Part shown: positions 10,955 through 22,982 of the stretch, piece after piece
Position numbering within the stretch: the stretch's first letter is position 1
Layout: the number at the start of each line of letters is the position of its first letter
Assembly: GCA_963678705.1 (NCBI GenBank)
Contig: OY783205.1
Coordinates: 5,766,001 to 5,830,000, forward strand
Direction of reading: 5' to 3'
Source of the DNA: Panorpa germanica
Lineage: Eukaryota; Arthropoda; Insecta; Mecoptera; Panorpidae
Length of the DNA stretch: 64,000 nucleotides
Position numbers and translations under genes: made by a program
Notes under the pieces: generated by a model
Told to the model about the DNA's origin: nothing
What the model saw: the letters and a program-made list of their open reading frames with translations, nothing else
Database searches by the model: none

Positions 10955-13900
10955 TTAAAAAACTAATGTTATTTCCACTGAAACATCCGCACCACATGTC
11001 CTTAAGATCATACGAATGTGGTGGTGCAACTTAGGCTGCAGTCCGTTCAGGCGCAATGAAGTCATCAAGTCTGGACTTCTAAGCGTTTGTTTTGAACTTA
11101 TTCAATTACAATTACCAGAGCTAGCTTGAAGCGTGAATGCGTCTTTTTAATTTTAAAAATTGTTTTATGTATACTATGTACCACTGCCTAATACATGTAT
11201 GTTATACAATGCATATAATTAGTTGAAAACAACAACTTCGCCCGGCAATGTGATGTTGAAGTTTCCCCACTAGGCCAGTTTGCCGTTAGACTTACAAGTT
11301 TTCAGTTTTCTGAATACATTCTAAAATTCTTAAATTCATCTAAAACCGGAAAATCATTTATTCAGTAAAAACATCTATTTAGTAAAAATTAAATTAAATT
11401 TCACGACCGGCTTAAAGCTGCTCATATAAATCCAGAATTTAAGAGTTTTATTGCAATTTGCATGTTTCTCGTACCTTGAAGTCGTACATCGGTGTGTACA
11501 TTTTGAGTGTGAGTATTTCGTTTCGTGTCGTCTGCATGTCCAGCTCTTCGACGGCATTCTTGACAGTCTCCACTGTGACGTCACATTGGTTGATGTCCAA
11601 CAGCTAGAATTAAATCATTTGTATAAAAACACACGTTCGTGGAAGCAGAGAAATGTATAGATTTCACCATCAGCATCATATATGTAGAATACAGTTTAAA
11701 TAGTTACAGTATTACAGAAGATATTAACAATGGGCTTGTGTCCTCATTTTCTAGTGGTCGATTTTTCAATTGTTGATTGAAATTGAGGTTAATAAATGTG
11801 TATGGGGCGTGTCTATTTTTTTAAATATCTAAATCAATCTAAATATTGACGGAGATATAGCAATTAAAAGTTTGAATTGTAGTTTTAGCGCTAAAAATTG
11901 TCGGCCATATTTGTATGACGTGTATGCATTTTAACGTCAGTTATTTGTTGAGTAGGTCAGTGCTGTGGTAATGTTTTGTAGCTGTTGGTAGTCGAAATAA
12001 TCAAGTTAAGGCAAAGAATAATAAGTTTTTATTTTTGTTGAGTTTAGTTTTAGTTGAATCCCTTTAATAATTAAAGACACAAAATGACTTTTTTAGTTGT
12101 TAATATCTCTTAACATATAAGGAGGTATTAAAAAATAATTGAATATTTGAGGTTTTAGTAACCCACTTTATCAATATATAGTACACTTTTATAGAAATTA
12201 AGACATAGGACACAAGCCCATTTGGAAAGTCGTTTGAAATAACGTAAGGAGACAAAACCATGGGTCCGAACCAGGTGACTGCAGGTGACACACAAAGACA
12301 AGCATGGTTCATATTTTGTCCGTCAGGAGTTCTAGTCCCGTTTTACACATGAAAATGTTTGCAATTGAGTCAAATTTCTCAGCGACTCAACATAAGAAGC
12401 ATTAGGAAGGTTATGAAGGGGAAAGGGTACATTTCAAAAAACCGCTTTTAGCGACACCACAGGATGACGTAAAACACACACTCGTATGCGCTTCTGTAGT
12501 CTAAAGAGATGGTACATCCTCCGATGTGACGGACCACGCATTGAAATTTTCTTTAACGTTGAATTCATTTAATAATTAAAGAGACTAAATAACTTTTTTA
12601 ATTCTTAATATCTCCTAACATATAAGGAGTTATTAAAGAATAATTAGATATTTGAGGTTGTGGTAGTTAACTTAATCAATATTTAGTTCCGTTTTATATA
12701 AATTAGCCCATTAAAATAATGATTTAGAAAGTAAACAATTCGCTAAAAAGGACTAATTTGACGAAGTCTAGTTGTCTGTACTTTGAGCGAAAACTGCGGG
12801 TTCTGTTCGGGTTTGCGGTATAGAGCATACATGCTCGTTAATATTGATGTTGGACGTTTGCCCCAAATGATACAATATATATTATATGAAATTTCTAAAA
12901 TGTATTCAGCATTTCCTCCGAGAAACTATAAATTCACATACCGTTAATTCTTTACAAGACCAAAGGACCTGCAGCGCAGCTTCATCATCAAATCCTTCGC
13001 ATTCCATGACCTTCAGTTCCCGGAGCGTTCCCGGCTTCAACATGACCTTCAAACATTTCGGTGTCAACGACACAAACCTCAAATTCAGTTTCCTCAGGTT
13101 GGGCAGCCCCGATAAATGCATCAACCCCACGGTCGTTACATTTTGTTCCTCGTCATCGTAAGCCGCTCCGAACCGCAGCGCCTCCAGCTGTAAGCAAGAC
13201 TCGCAGATCATCTTCATGATGCCATCGTCCAGCTGCCTGTTTCGAAATAGGTGCAATTCCCGCAAATGTTTGAGATACTTCAGAGGCGTGAGAGACACGT
13301 TCATTCGGTTCATGAACAAGACATTTAAATTTGGAACAGATTTAAGAATGTCATCAACGCATTCTGTTGTTAGATTATCACAAGAGTTTAATGTCAACGC
13401 TTCTATTGATGGACATTTTTTAATACAATCTTTTACATACTTATTGCCGAAATTACTGTTTCTTAAATGAAATTCTTTTAGAATACTTGGCAACGATTTT
13501 AAACATTCGCCTGACAGTTCTTCATCAAAAGAAATTGACACATACTGCAAGTTTTTGTTACTTCCAAATAAAATGGATAAGGCATATTCCTCAATTCCGA
13601 TGTACAACTCTAAAGTTAGTTTCCGTAACTCTGAATAAGTGTTTGCCAACAATAAAATACTATCTGTGCAGATGGTCATATCTGTTAGTGCCAACACTTG
13701 AACGTTGGTACAGTACCGAGTCACAACGGTTAGAAAACGCAGGCATTCTGTGTAGTCGTAGAACTCCGATATCACTAACTCCTGGACATTTCCAGTACAG
13801 TGACTGAATATGTTTTCAAGAGTGTCATCCTCCAGACAGATATCATCTAATTTTATGAAATGATCATTCACTTTTTTCAACCGATGCCAAAACGATGCAG

Positions 13901-14012
13901 TCCACGCAGCCCATTTTTTGCAAACTTTTTCAGTTTCTAAAAGGTCTTGAGCGTAGAGGTAAGAAAATATGTAAAAGACACAATCATCGTTAAGGATATC
14001 GTTGAAACTCAT
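10955..14012 (-). CDS. F-box and leucine-rich-repeat protein, three exons
   Basis: Probable substrate receptor of an SCF ubiquitin ligase; the substrate is unknown. Exon 1 is 14012-12942 (357 codons). It starts MSFNDILNDDCVFYIFSYL, an F-box with the usual VCKKW helix at about residues 31-35. About nine degenerate LRRs follow, for example VQVLALTDMTI and LRELHLFRNRQLDDG. The exon ends at a phase-0 donor (ACG|GTATGTG) although the frame runs 12 codons on to a stop. Exon 2 is 11603-11475 (43 codons, LLDINQCDVTVETVK...), bounded by TAG and GTACGAG. It supplies the next LRR. A likely exon 3 is 11035-10955 (26 codons, after CTGCAG). The total is about 426 residues. Exon 3 is the least certain. A MITE fills part of intron 1. 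Confidence 0.85.
11730..12221. mobile_element. 492-bp MITE, same family as 8641-9271, in an F-box gene intron
   Basis: It begins ATGGGCTTGTGTCCT and ends AGGACACAAGCCCAT, perfect 15-bp inverted ends. The interior is collinear with the inverted copy at 8641-9271. No obvious target duplication is visible. It lies between exons 1 and 2 of the F-box/LRR gene. Confidence 0.8.
12542..12712. repeat. Fragment of the same MITE family
   Basis: ATTTAATAATTAAAGAGACT, TCCTAACATATAAGGAGTTA and an ATTTGAGGTT block follow the order seen near the right end of the 11730-12221 copy. The fragment stops before the conserved terminal sequence. Confidence 0.55.
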
Positions 14013-14621
14013 TATATAAATACCTTTTCAATCTCCCAATGCCATTTTCGTCGCCTATAACGAGACATTTACTAGATTATTAGATAATTCAGTTTATTAG
14101 ATAATTCAAGTTTAGGATATCATTTATGCAACTATATTAAGACTTACCCCAAATGAAATTTCCCGCGACTAAACAAAATTTCAAAATGTTCTTTATTTTA
14201 GATATGGGTAATTTTTCTTTCCTAGATATGAATGATATATAAATACATATATAAATATTATGTATTCTCTTTAACTTAACGAATAATTTAAATCTCACAA
14301 ACAATACATATCAAACAATTTGCAGTAAATAATATAAATAATGAGAGCATTCAATAAACGGCATTGTTTAAATTAAAAAAAAAAAACAGGTTAAATTCAA
14401 ATTTGAAGTAAAATAACAAAAATTTTCAGGTTTCACTTTAGGTTTTCGTTTAATATAAAATCAATTTAAATTTATAGATAATTTGGAAGGTGCAGATGTA
14501 TGTATGAAAATATGTATAGTAGTGCAATTATTTTTTAATGGACATGTCAACTCATTTTTAGAGGTGGTTTTAAAATTTCTTTAACAAAATAGCAGGCAGG
14601 TTGGCATCAAATAGTAAGTGA

Positions 14622-16875
14622 CATGGTGTAGGAACTCATATAGGGACAACTGTTACTTTCATAACTTCATGTCGAATTGAGATTTGCCCTGTATTTTATA
14701 AGAAAGTTTATAGGCTTGACTGTACATATTTTAGACATACGCCATTTAATCCAGGTACCACTTCAGAAAGAGTTATTTAAGTGCCCTAGAATATTAAAAA
14801 AATTAAATTATCTTATTTAAAAGGAAAGAAAAATGAACAGACATACAAAATCAAAGAACCAAATATTTATATTTGCCTTTAATGTTGATTTTAGTTATAA
14901 TTATTTCGAATAAGTACTTTAGGGTCACCATTAGAAGAATTGGATCTATTATATTAAGTATAGACGTAATTAATTACATTTTTTTACAGATAAAATCAGG
15001 AAATGTTGTAATGTACAAATAATAATAGGTTTTTGAGTCTTTGCTTTAGATTACATTGAGTATTTTAACAAAACAACTGTGCTTTTAAAGAACGCCTTCA
15101 ATGAAACTTCTAAATACGCCTCTTACTAATATACAAATTTATCTTAGTCCTCTGACGTCATATTTCCGAGCATCTCCGACAATCTCCGAGTTTTATGCAT
15201 ATGGCTGCCGTATTGTTATATTTCTAAGTAATTACTGTTTTACTTTCAATTAAAAGTAATAAATAGTTTAAAAGTGCAAATTTAATTGAAGTGTCTCGTA
15301 TATTATACAAATAGCGATAAGAGAAATAATAGTTGGCAGGTAAAATATTAATAGTTGTTATTATCTTAAAGCAAATACACTAACTCTAACAGTGGCGTCA
15401 TTGTTAATTATATATAACATATTATTATTTTATTAGACTTTATGATACTTTTCAGGACTATATATTGGGGCCAAAGCACTATATATTGGGAGCTGCCAAA
15501 AAAATGTAAGAGGCAATAAGCAGCAGATGAAATTAACTAGCTAGCTAAACAACTACATCATCAAAAATCAAGAAGGACTTTGGTTTATATGCAATTACAT
15601 TAATTAAATAATTTAATATTTTTGTTTTTTTAGGAAGAATTTTTATGTATATACAAATACATTAATTACAATAAACATTGTTAACTAAAAATTGCGGTTT
15701 TTTTTTTATTTATAAAATTTTTGATATTTATAATAATTCAAACATCTACTCATTCCCGCTTTTTTTGTGTCTTGCAAGAACTTCATGTCGAACGCAGGCA
15801 AAAGTCCTTGGCAAATACCATGAATATATCAAAGTACCAAAGCTTAACATGGTTACCGATCTATAGTATATATCATCTTTGGTAACTGACGTTACGGCAG
15901 CAACTACATTATTTTCAATGATGACGGCCATTCTATCATATTTCTTTGAGACTTTGCAACAGATGTTAGAAACCCAAAATAATAAATTAAGAAAAAAACA
16001 GAAAATTTAAAAATTTCTCATTTCTGAAGATATTGTGTTACGTTTACCCCTAAATACATTTGCTGAATAGGTAAAAACTTGTCTCTCTTGAAATAAACTG
16101 AACTGTAAATGAACTCTTTCATGACAAAAAAATCGTACAATCTTCCATATGATGGCAAAGTGACTCCAAAATGTTTACTGGGAATGACAGATGCATTTAA
16201 AAATGCAAATATATTGACACAATGCTTAAAATCTGGTTGCTATAGAGTTGTCAACACCCATCAAGGCATTACATCCATCATATACAAATCCAATCACATT
16301 TAGAAAGGTACAATGCGTTTATCAAATGAAGCCTTGAGAACTTCGAATAAATAGTTAGCAGTTGCTGATTAAACATCTGTATTCTTATTAAAAATCTGAT
16401 ATAATCCTCAAAACTTGCTAGCAATTCTTCCTTTCTTCTGTAAATAATATACAATAAAAGCATAAATAAACCGGGGTTCTCACGGGGCTATTTGAGTGGA
16501 TCAGTATTTGCGTATTCATACAAAAGTTGACTATTACCTGAACTATTTTAGTACACTCTTGAAATGTGTGTCTTTAAATCTGTTTCAGGTAATATTCACC
16601 TTTAAATATGCAAATATAGTATAGTAATATGCAAATATAAATATTTGGTTCTTTCATTTTCTATGTCTGTTCATTTTTCTTTCCTTTTAAATAAGATAAT
16701 TAAATTTTTTTAATATTCTAGGGCACTTAAATAACTCTTTCTGAAGTGGTACCTGGATTAAATGGCGTATGTCTAAAATATGTACAGTCAAGCCTATAAA
16801 CTTTCTTATAAAATACATTGTTCGACATGAAGTTATCATAGTACCAGTTGTCCCCATTTAAGATCCTACACCATG
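14622..16875. mobile_element. DNA-transposon-like element with about 250-bp inverted ends
   Basis: Left arm 14622-14877 and right arm about 16625-16875 are reverse complements, with CATGGTGTAGGA at the outer ends and GGTACCACTTCAGAAAGAG within the left arm. The 1.7-kb centre has short open frames at 15678-15931 (both strands) and 16109-16303 (+) that I cannot assign. A P-superfamily or other long-TIR element would fit the CA..TG ends, but no transposase motif supports this. Flanking bases show no clear target duplication. Confidence 0.6.
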
Positions 16876-17603
16876 CCTACGTCTATTACTACCAGAGATA
16901 ATAATAGTATGGTCTAGGGAGTAACAAATGTTCGATTTTCTACATTCGTGAACGCGAATGCGAATTTTCAACTCCAGCATTCGCGTATGCCAATGCGAAT
17001 ATCGGCTTTTTAAATATGGCGGCCAGTTAAAGTTTTAATATTATGAAGGAGGTATATAAATATATACTGTAAATGTAGGATTATTTATTATTCTACAGAC
17101 TTTAATATTTATACCGTCAAAAATTTTGGAAATAAATGTGTGTATGTTCATTTTTAAGTTAGATTTATTAGCCCTAATATCAATGAATATTAAAAAAAAA
17201 TCGACTTAAAACAACAATCCAATTATTTTTTATTGAATTTTTTTATGAACTTTTAAATATAACAGATTCTGAACGTAGCCCCATATTTTAAGTTTTTCTC
17301 TCTATTCTATTGGTACTTCTGTAAATCAGAGATACATGTAATAAGTAATCAAAATTCACAAAAGATGTGTTGTCAAAAGATTTTTACAGATGATATATTT
17401 ATTTACAAAATAAACAACGATTTATTTTAAGAGTCTAAAAATAGTCAGTGCAAACTGCTATTAATAAATAATTTATACAAATAAAATTATTAATTAACTT
17501 TATTTATGACATTTGCTGTAATGTAAAGGTTTCTGTGCTTGCGAGAATTTTGTGTTGATATACAAGTTTAGTAGAACTGTGAGTTTTGAGTACGATCTTG
17601 GAA
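16876..17603. other. Intergenic / DDX42 5' flank
   Basis: This contains a GCGAATGCGAA...TTCGCGTATGCC inverted motif around 16950-17000 that may be the end of an unrecognised element. The last part is the presumed promoter and 5' untranslated region of the helicase gene. No core-promoter motif is convincing. Confidence 0.4.
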
Positions 17604-20600
17604 ATGAGTTACAATCGACAGAGAGGTTTCGGATATTCCGATGGATATCAAATGCCAAAACGAAATTCAGACTCCGGGAAGGCATTTAATGCAGTGCCTC
17701 CTCCATCTGCGGACCTTTTAAAAAGGTCGAGCTCTTCAAATACTGCAGCAGGTCCTTTTGTTAATAAGCAAGGATACACTACAATGCAAAGTATAAGTCA
17801 CACCGCATTGACAGCTAATTTAGGTGTCTCCAGAAAACGATCAAAAACTGAAGAGGAGTACGTTGAGTATACATTCATGAATTATTTATTTATGAAATAA
17901 ATTAATTGAACCGATAACATTATTTTAGATATTTTGATGACGTAGAGGAGGACGCAAATGATGGAGAACAACTTGCATACATACCAGCTCCAGGAAGTCC
18001 ATCATATAGGAAACCACGAAGCCCTCAGAAAAGACATGATTCCGATTCAGACGAAGATCCTCTAGACGCTTTCATGGCTGGGATAGAACAACAAGTACGA
18101 ACCAGAATAAGATTTAAATTGACCTAATGTGTAAAAAGTGTAAAATGTTTGGAACGAAATTTTTAATGTCTAAAAAATTTAGGTTAAGAAAGAAAAAGTT
18201 AGTTCTGGATCTACTAACGATAAAAAGAAAGGAATTAGAAACGATATTGATGAGGAGGACGTCGAGGAATCGTATTATAGGTAATGCAAACTTGTTTTCT
18301 TGGATTAGTATTTAATGAGTTATTTTTTTAATTGTTTAAATTCTTTTGAAACACATGTCTTTAAATTCGTCATATTTAAATCAGAATATAATATGTGACA
18401 GATTGAAATTACATTTCAACGACGATTTTTGTTTGTTTTGTTACAATCTGTGACACAGTTATTCAACCAATTGAATTTCAATCAAAACGACGTAGTTAAC
18501 TTACGTGTTTCGCAGATTTGGAAAACTTGTTCTAGTAATTTCTTTAAGGTTCTAATAATGAAAATGCATTTTAGGTACATGGAAGAAAATCCACTCGCTG
18601 GCGTTGTGGATGATACGTCTGATATTGAAATAGAGTACGACGAAGATGGAAATCCAATCCCACCACCAAAGAAGAAACACATAGATCCTTTACCACCAAT
18701 AGATCATTCAGAATTTGACTACAAACCTTTTGAGAAGAATTTTTACACACCCCATGATGATATACATAGTCTTACATACCAGCAGGCTCAAGAATTGCGT
18801 TTTGCACTAGGTCTGCGAGTGACTGGACCCAGTCCTCCATATCCCGTAACTAGTTTTGCGCACTTTGGATTTGATGAAGCATTGATCAAGGCTGTTAGGA
18901 AGGCGGAATACACTCAGCCTACTCCCATTCAAGCACAAGGTGTACCCACTGCACTAAGTGGAAGAGATATTATAGGAATAGCGAAAACTGGCAGTGGAAA
19001 GACTGCAGCCTTTATTTGGCCTATGCTTGTTCATATTATGGACCAGAGAGAAATTGGACCTGGAGATGGACCGATTGGTTTAATCTTAGCTCCCACTAGA
19101 GAATTGTCAATGCAGGTTAATAATATATTTTTTAATTGTTAAATATTTTAAGGTGGTGCTGCAGTTTATCTGTAAGTTTTAATTTATTTAATTAAGTTGA
19201 AATATCATAAACAAACACACAGAAACGTTTTTGGGTCGATAACCTGCATTTTCAGTTAATAACATTTACAATAAGTCATTTAAATAATATTTATTTGTTT
19301 TTGTTAGATTTATAACGAGGCCCGAAAATTCGGAAAAGTGTACAACATCCAAGTGGTCTGCTGTTATGGCGGTGGCTCGAAATGGGAACAAAGTAAAGCA
19401 CTAGAGGGTGGTGCAGAAGTTGTTGTCGCTACACCAGGACGAATAATTGATCTTGTTAAAATGAAAGCTACGAATTTAGAGCGAGTTACTTACCTAGTTC
19501 TTGATGAAGCTGATAGAATGTTCGATATGGGCTTTGGTTAGTGCAGATAAATAGATACTGAATCCATGTCTAATGATCATTTTTATATAATATGACTGCA
19601 TTTACAGAGCCTCAGGTGCGATCTATTTGTAATCATGTCCGGCCTGATCGCCAGACTCTTTTGTTCAGTGCTACGTTCAAAAAGCGCGTGGAGAAGTTGG
19701 CTCGTGATGCACTCACAGACCCGGTGCGTATTGTGCAAGGAGATGTCGGTGAAGCTAATGCAGATGTTACACAAATAGTCAAGATCTTTAACAGCGTCGC
19801 CTCTAAGTGGAGTTGGTTGATCATGTCTATGGTGGAGTTTCTATCAACTGGTAGTGTTCTTGTATTCGTTACGAAAAAGGTAAAAATATTTTACTTAGAA
19901 ATAATGACGATTACAATTTAAAAAATATTATTCCAGTTAACTTACAAAGCAAATTAAAATCGTGCATTTCTTTCTATATTATCAAAATTATTATTAAATG
20001 CTGAAGTGATAATGGTAATAATAAGCTATTTTAGTCATGGTTTAAATGTGATTAAAAAGGCTGAAAATCACGTCTTTAATTTTTATAAAGGCATGCAATG
20101 AATATTACGTGTTACACAGATTGATTGACGTTTATTTTTAATATCCACAGGCTGATGCAGAACAAGTAGCCAATAACTTTGTGTTGAAGGAGTATGAGGT
20201 GCTGTTACTGCATGGAGATATGGATCAAATTGAAAGAAATAAAGTAATCACACAATTTAAGAAAAAAGAGATTCCCTTGTTGGTTGCAACTGACGTGGCA
20301 GGTAATTTTAAATATGAATTTATGCTTATTTTATATTTATTTTTAATACAAATTTTTATTATTTGTCTGCTCAGCTCGCGGTCTTGATATCCCGCATATT
20401 AGAACTGTTATCAACTACGACGTTGCTAGGGACATTGACACACACACTCATAGAATTGGACGAACAGGTCGTGCAGGAGAAACTGGAACGGCGTTTACTC
20501 TCGTTACTGATAAGGATAAAGAATTCGCCGGTCATTTAGTTAGAAATCTGGAAGGAGCTAATCAGGTTCGAATTATATTTATTATTTGAATGTGTTATTC

Positions 20601-22718
20601 AAATTAAAATACTACTGTACGATCAGGAAACGTGATACCATCGTGCTTTTGGATTCGATAATCAGATGAGCGTTAAATTTTATTAATGTTTTGTGAGACA
20701 ATAGAAAACTCGAAATTTTACAGAAAAAGTCATTCTTGATAGTATTAGTTTTAGAAATAACATTGAAATTTATTGTTTACTCCAAACCAAGTTTATTTAT
20801 TATTTAAATTTACATACGTTTAATGAGATTGCTTGGAAAATTAAAATTCAAAAATAACAGCTGTTTCTTTTAATAACCAATAGATTTTATTTGTTATGCA
20901 TTAGTGTATTCTTCTTATGAATTAAGTCATTGGAAAACATTATTAATTTTATTTAATTAGTTATTAATGAATCGATTGCCGAGGTCTGCTGTGTAAGATA
21001 ACTGTTATCCGTTGAAGTACTTTTTTTTTTTAGCATAGAGCTAGATTTATTCTGGGCATCAATATCTGATATATTTCTTCCAAAGTTTGAACTAGACCGG
21101 ATGGGTATTATTTTAGTTATACTATACACGGACTTAAAGAAAATCATATTTTTTTTCAGGAAGTGTCTAAGCCATTAATGGATTTGGCTTTGCAAAGTTC
21201 ATGGTTCCGTAAAAGTCGTTTCAAGAGCGGTAAGGGAAAAAACTTAAATATTGGCGGAACTGGATTAGGATTCCGGGAACGGCCGGGATTAGGATCGTCA
21301 GATCAGGAAGGAGCATCTCATAGGACAACGGAAATTGTTCCTAAATTATCAAAAGGTCCTGCAACTGATAGACTCTCAGCTATGAAGGATGCTTTTAGAA
21401 CACAATATGGAAATCAGGTACTCTTTGAAAAATGCTAAGACAACGGAAATGATTATTTTACTTCTTTGAAAATTATGATATGTATTGCATTCAATGAGTC
21501 TTGGTGATATCTTTTAAGGGGTTAATTCTGTCGTCCTAAAGAAGAAAGACCCATGTCCAAATTTTCAAATTGTTTTTTAATTTGTGATACTCTGCATCTT
21601 CTGGTATGATCGAAAAATATTATTAATTTTGAAAACATCTTTTCATTCATAAGTCATCTTTTCCAATGCAAAAAGGACTTATGCAGCTTAACCTTATTTA
21701 AAAGGACTTCAAGTCCAGCTGTTTTGGACATGAGTCTTTTTCCTTTTTTCCGAGTGCAACACTGAGCTCATCAGACTACTTGTCAAGCAGCCAGTTTAAA
21801 AGGCTTAAATCCTTGATTACGGTCATAGTCCTTCTTTTTAAGGGTTTCACACGGTCAGAAGACTAACGTCCTTTTGTTAATTAATAAATTAAAGAATAAA
21901 CCGTTTTATTATTTCGGGAGCTTAGATCCGGACAATGTTACCCACAAACACTTATATCATTTTTTTTTGTCAAAATTGAAGCTACAGACGATTAATTCAT
22001 TATCCTTTTTCCTTCGGACGGCAGAATTTCTGTTAATTTGTTGCTCTTGTCTGAATCATTCTACATTAAATTCCGAATTCGAAATGTATTCCACACATTA
22101 CGTGAATTAGTAAATGTTATGCATACTTTTTAGTTTTTTTTACAGAGCTGCGTAAAAACTGATTGATTATTATTACATTGAATTTCGGAAAAAATTCAGG
22201 TCAGATGAATGTTGTTTTTCTCATTTCTTTTCATCTTTTCATCAAAGATGAAGAAAAGTCTTTAGAGATTTAGTGTACAAATAGGTTTACAGTGTCAAGA
22301 AGGGTTAGGCTTTATTTTTAATTAATATTTAGTCAATAAAAATGATTTTATAAACTGAGAAGACTGCTAGAAAACTTTCTTTGAAGTGTACTATTTAAAT
22401 AAAATTTGATTGTCAAGATATCGACAAACAGTTCCGTCATATTCTAAATTTCGTATCTTAGTTGCTTAGGCATCTTGGCTTCTAAGTGTTAGAGGAAGAG
22501 CGTGCATTTTCACAGAGTTTACTCAGACTTATAGTTTATGATGAAATAATAAGTACATTTCTGTTTCACAGTTTAAACCGTCGTCGGACCATTCGTGGGA
22601 AAACACACTGCAGCCTAAAACAACATTCGTAGCACCGCAGCCACCTTCTGAACCATCTCCTAGTAGTCGACCGCCTGGAGAAGAACGACGAAGAAACAAG
22701 AAAAGTCGCTGGGAATAA
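17604..22718 (+). CDS. DDX42: ATP-dependent RNA helicase DDX42, ten exons, 768 residues
   Basis: A DEAD-box helicase; the human orthologue associates with the SF3b part of U2 snRNP. Exons: 17604-17857, 17929-18094, 18183-18280, 18575-19115, 19308-19536, 19608-19879, 20151-20301, 20375-20565, 21160-21417, 22572-22718. All phases close. The N-terminal acidic part has the DDX42 signatures DSDEDPLDAFMAGIE and YMEENPLAGV. The core shows the Q motif (FGFDEALI...TQPTPIQ), motif I AKTGSGKT, Ia PTREL, II DEAD, III SAT and VI HRIGRTGRAG. The end KKSRWE matches the conserved C-terminus. The human C-terminal Ser/Gly/His-rich tail is largely missing, as expected in insects. I chose the ATG at 17604 because the frame upstream has no ATG. 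It appears intact. Confidence 0.97.
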
Positions 22719-22763
22719 ACAATAACCTAAATATTTTAAATTATAAAACGAAAGCATAATAAC

Positions 22764-22982
22764 AATAAAAATATTTTGCCGTATAAAAATGAAAGTATAA
22801 ATTTAAATAACGTAATAATGAAACTATTATTTTTATTTGTTTAAAATATTTTGTTATTTTTAATTTTTGGTATAATGTTCTGGTGTGCATTGCTGATAGC
22901 TTTTTGTTGAAGTATTTTTAAGGCTTAACGCTTGTGTAATTATAGATTAGTTATTTTTAAAATCTATTATAGAGACAATAAA
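22764..22982 (+). terminator. Candidate DDX42 poly(A) signals
   Basis: AATAAA occurs at 22764-22769 and at 22977-22982, about 50 and 260 bases after the DDX42 stop. Either could be used. A GT-rich stretch does not discriminate between them. Confidence 0.4.

Noticed and set aside
15746-15931. Overlapping open frames on both strands inside the long-inverted-repeat element
   Set aside because: No transposase motif recognised. Kept only as part of the element.
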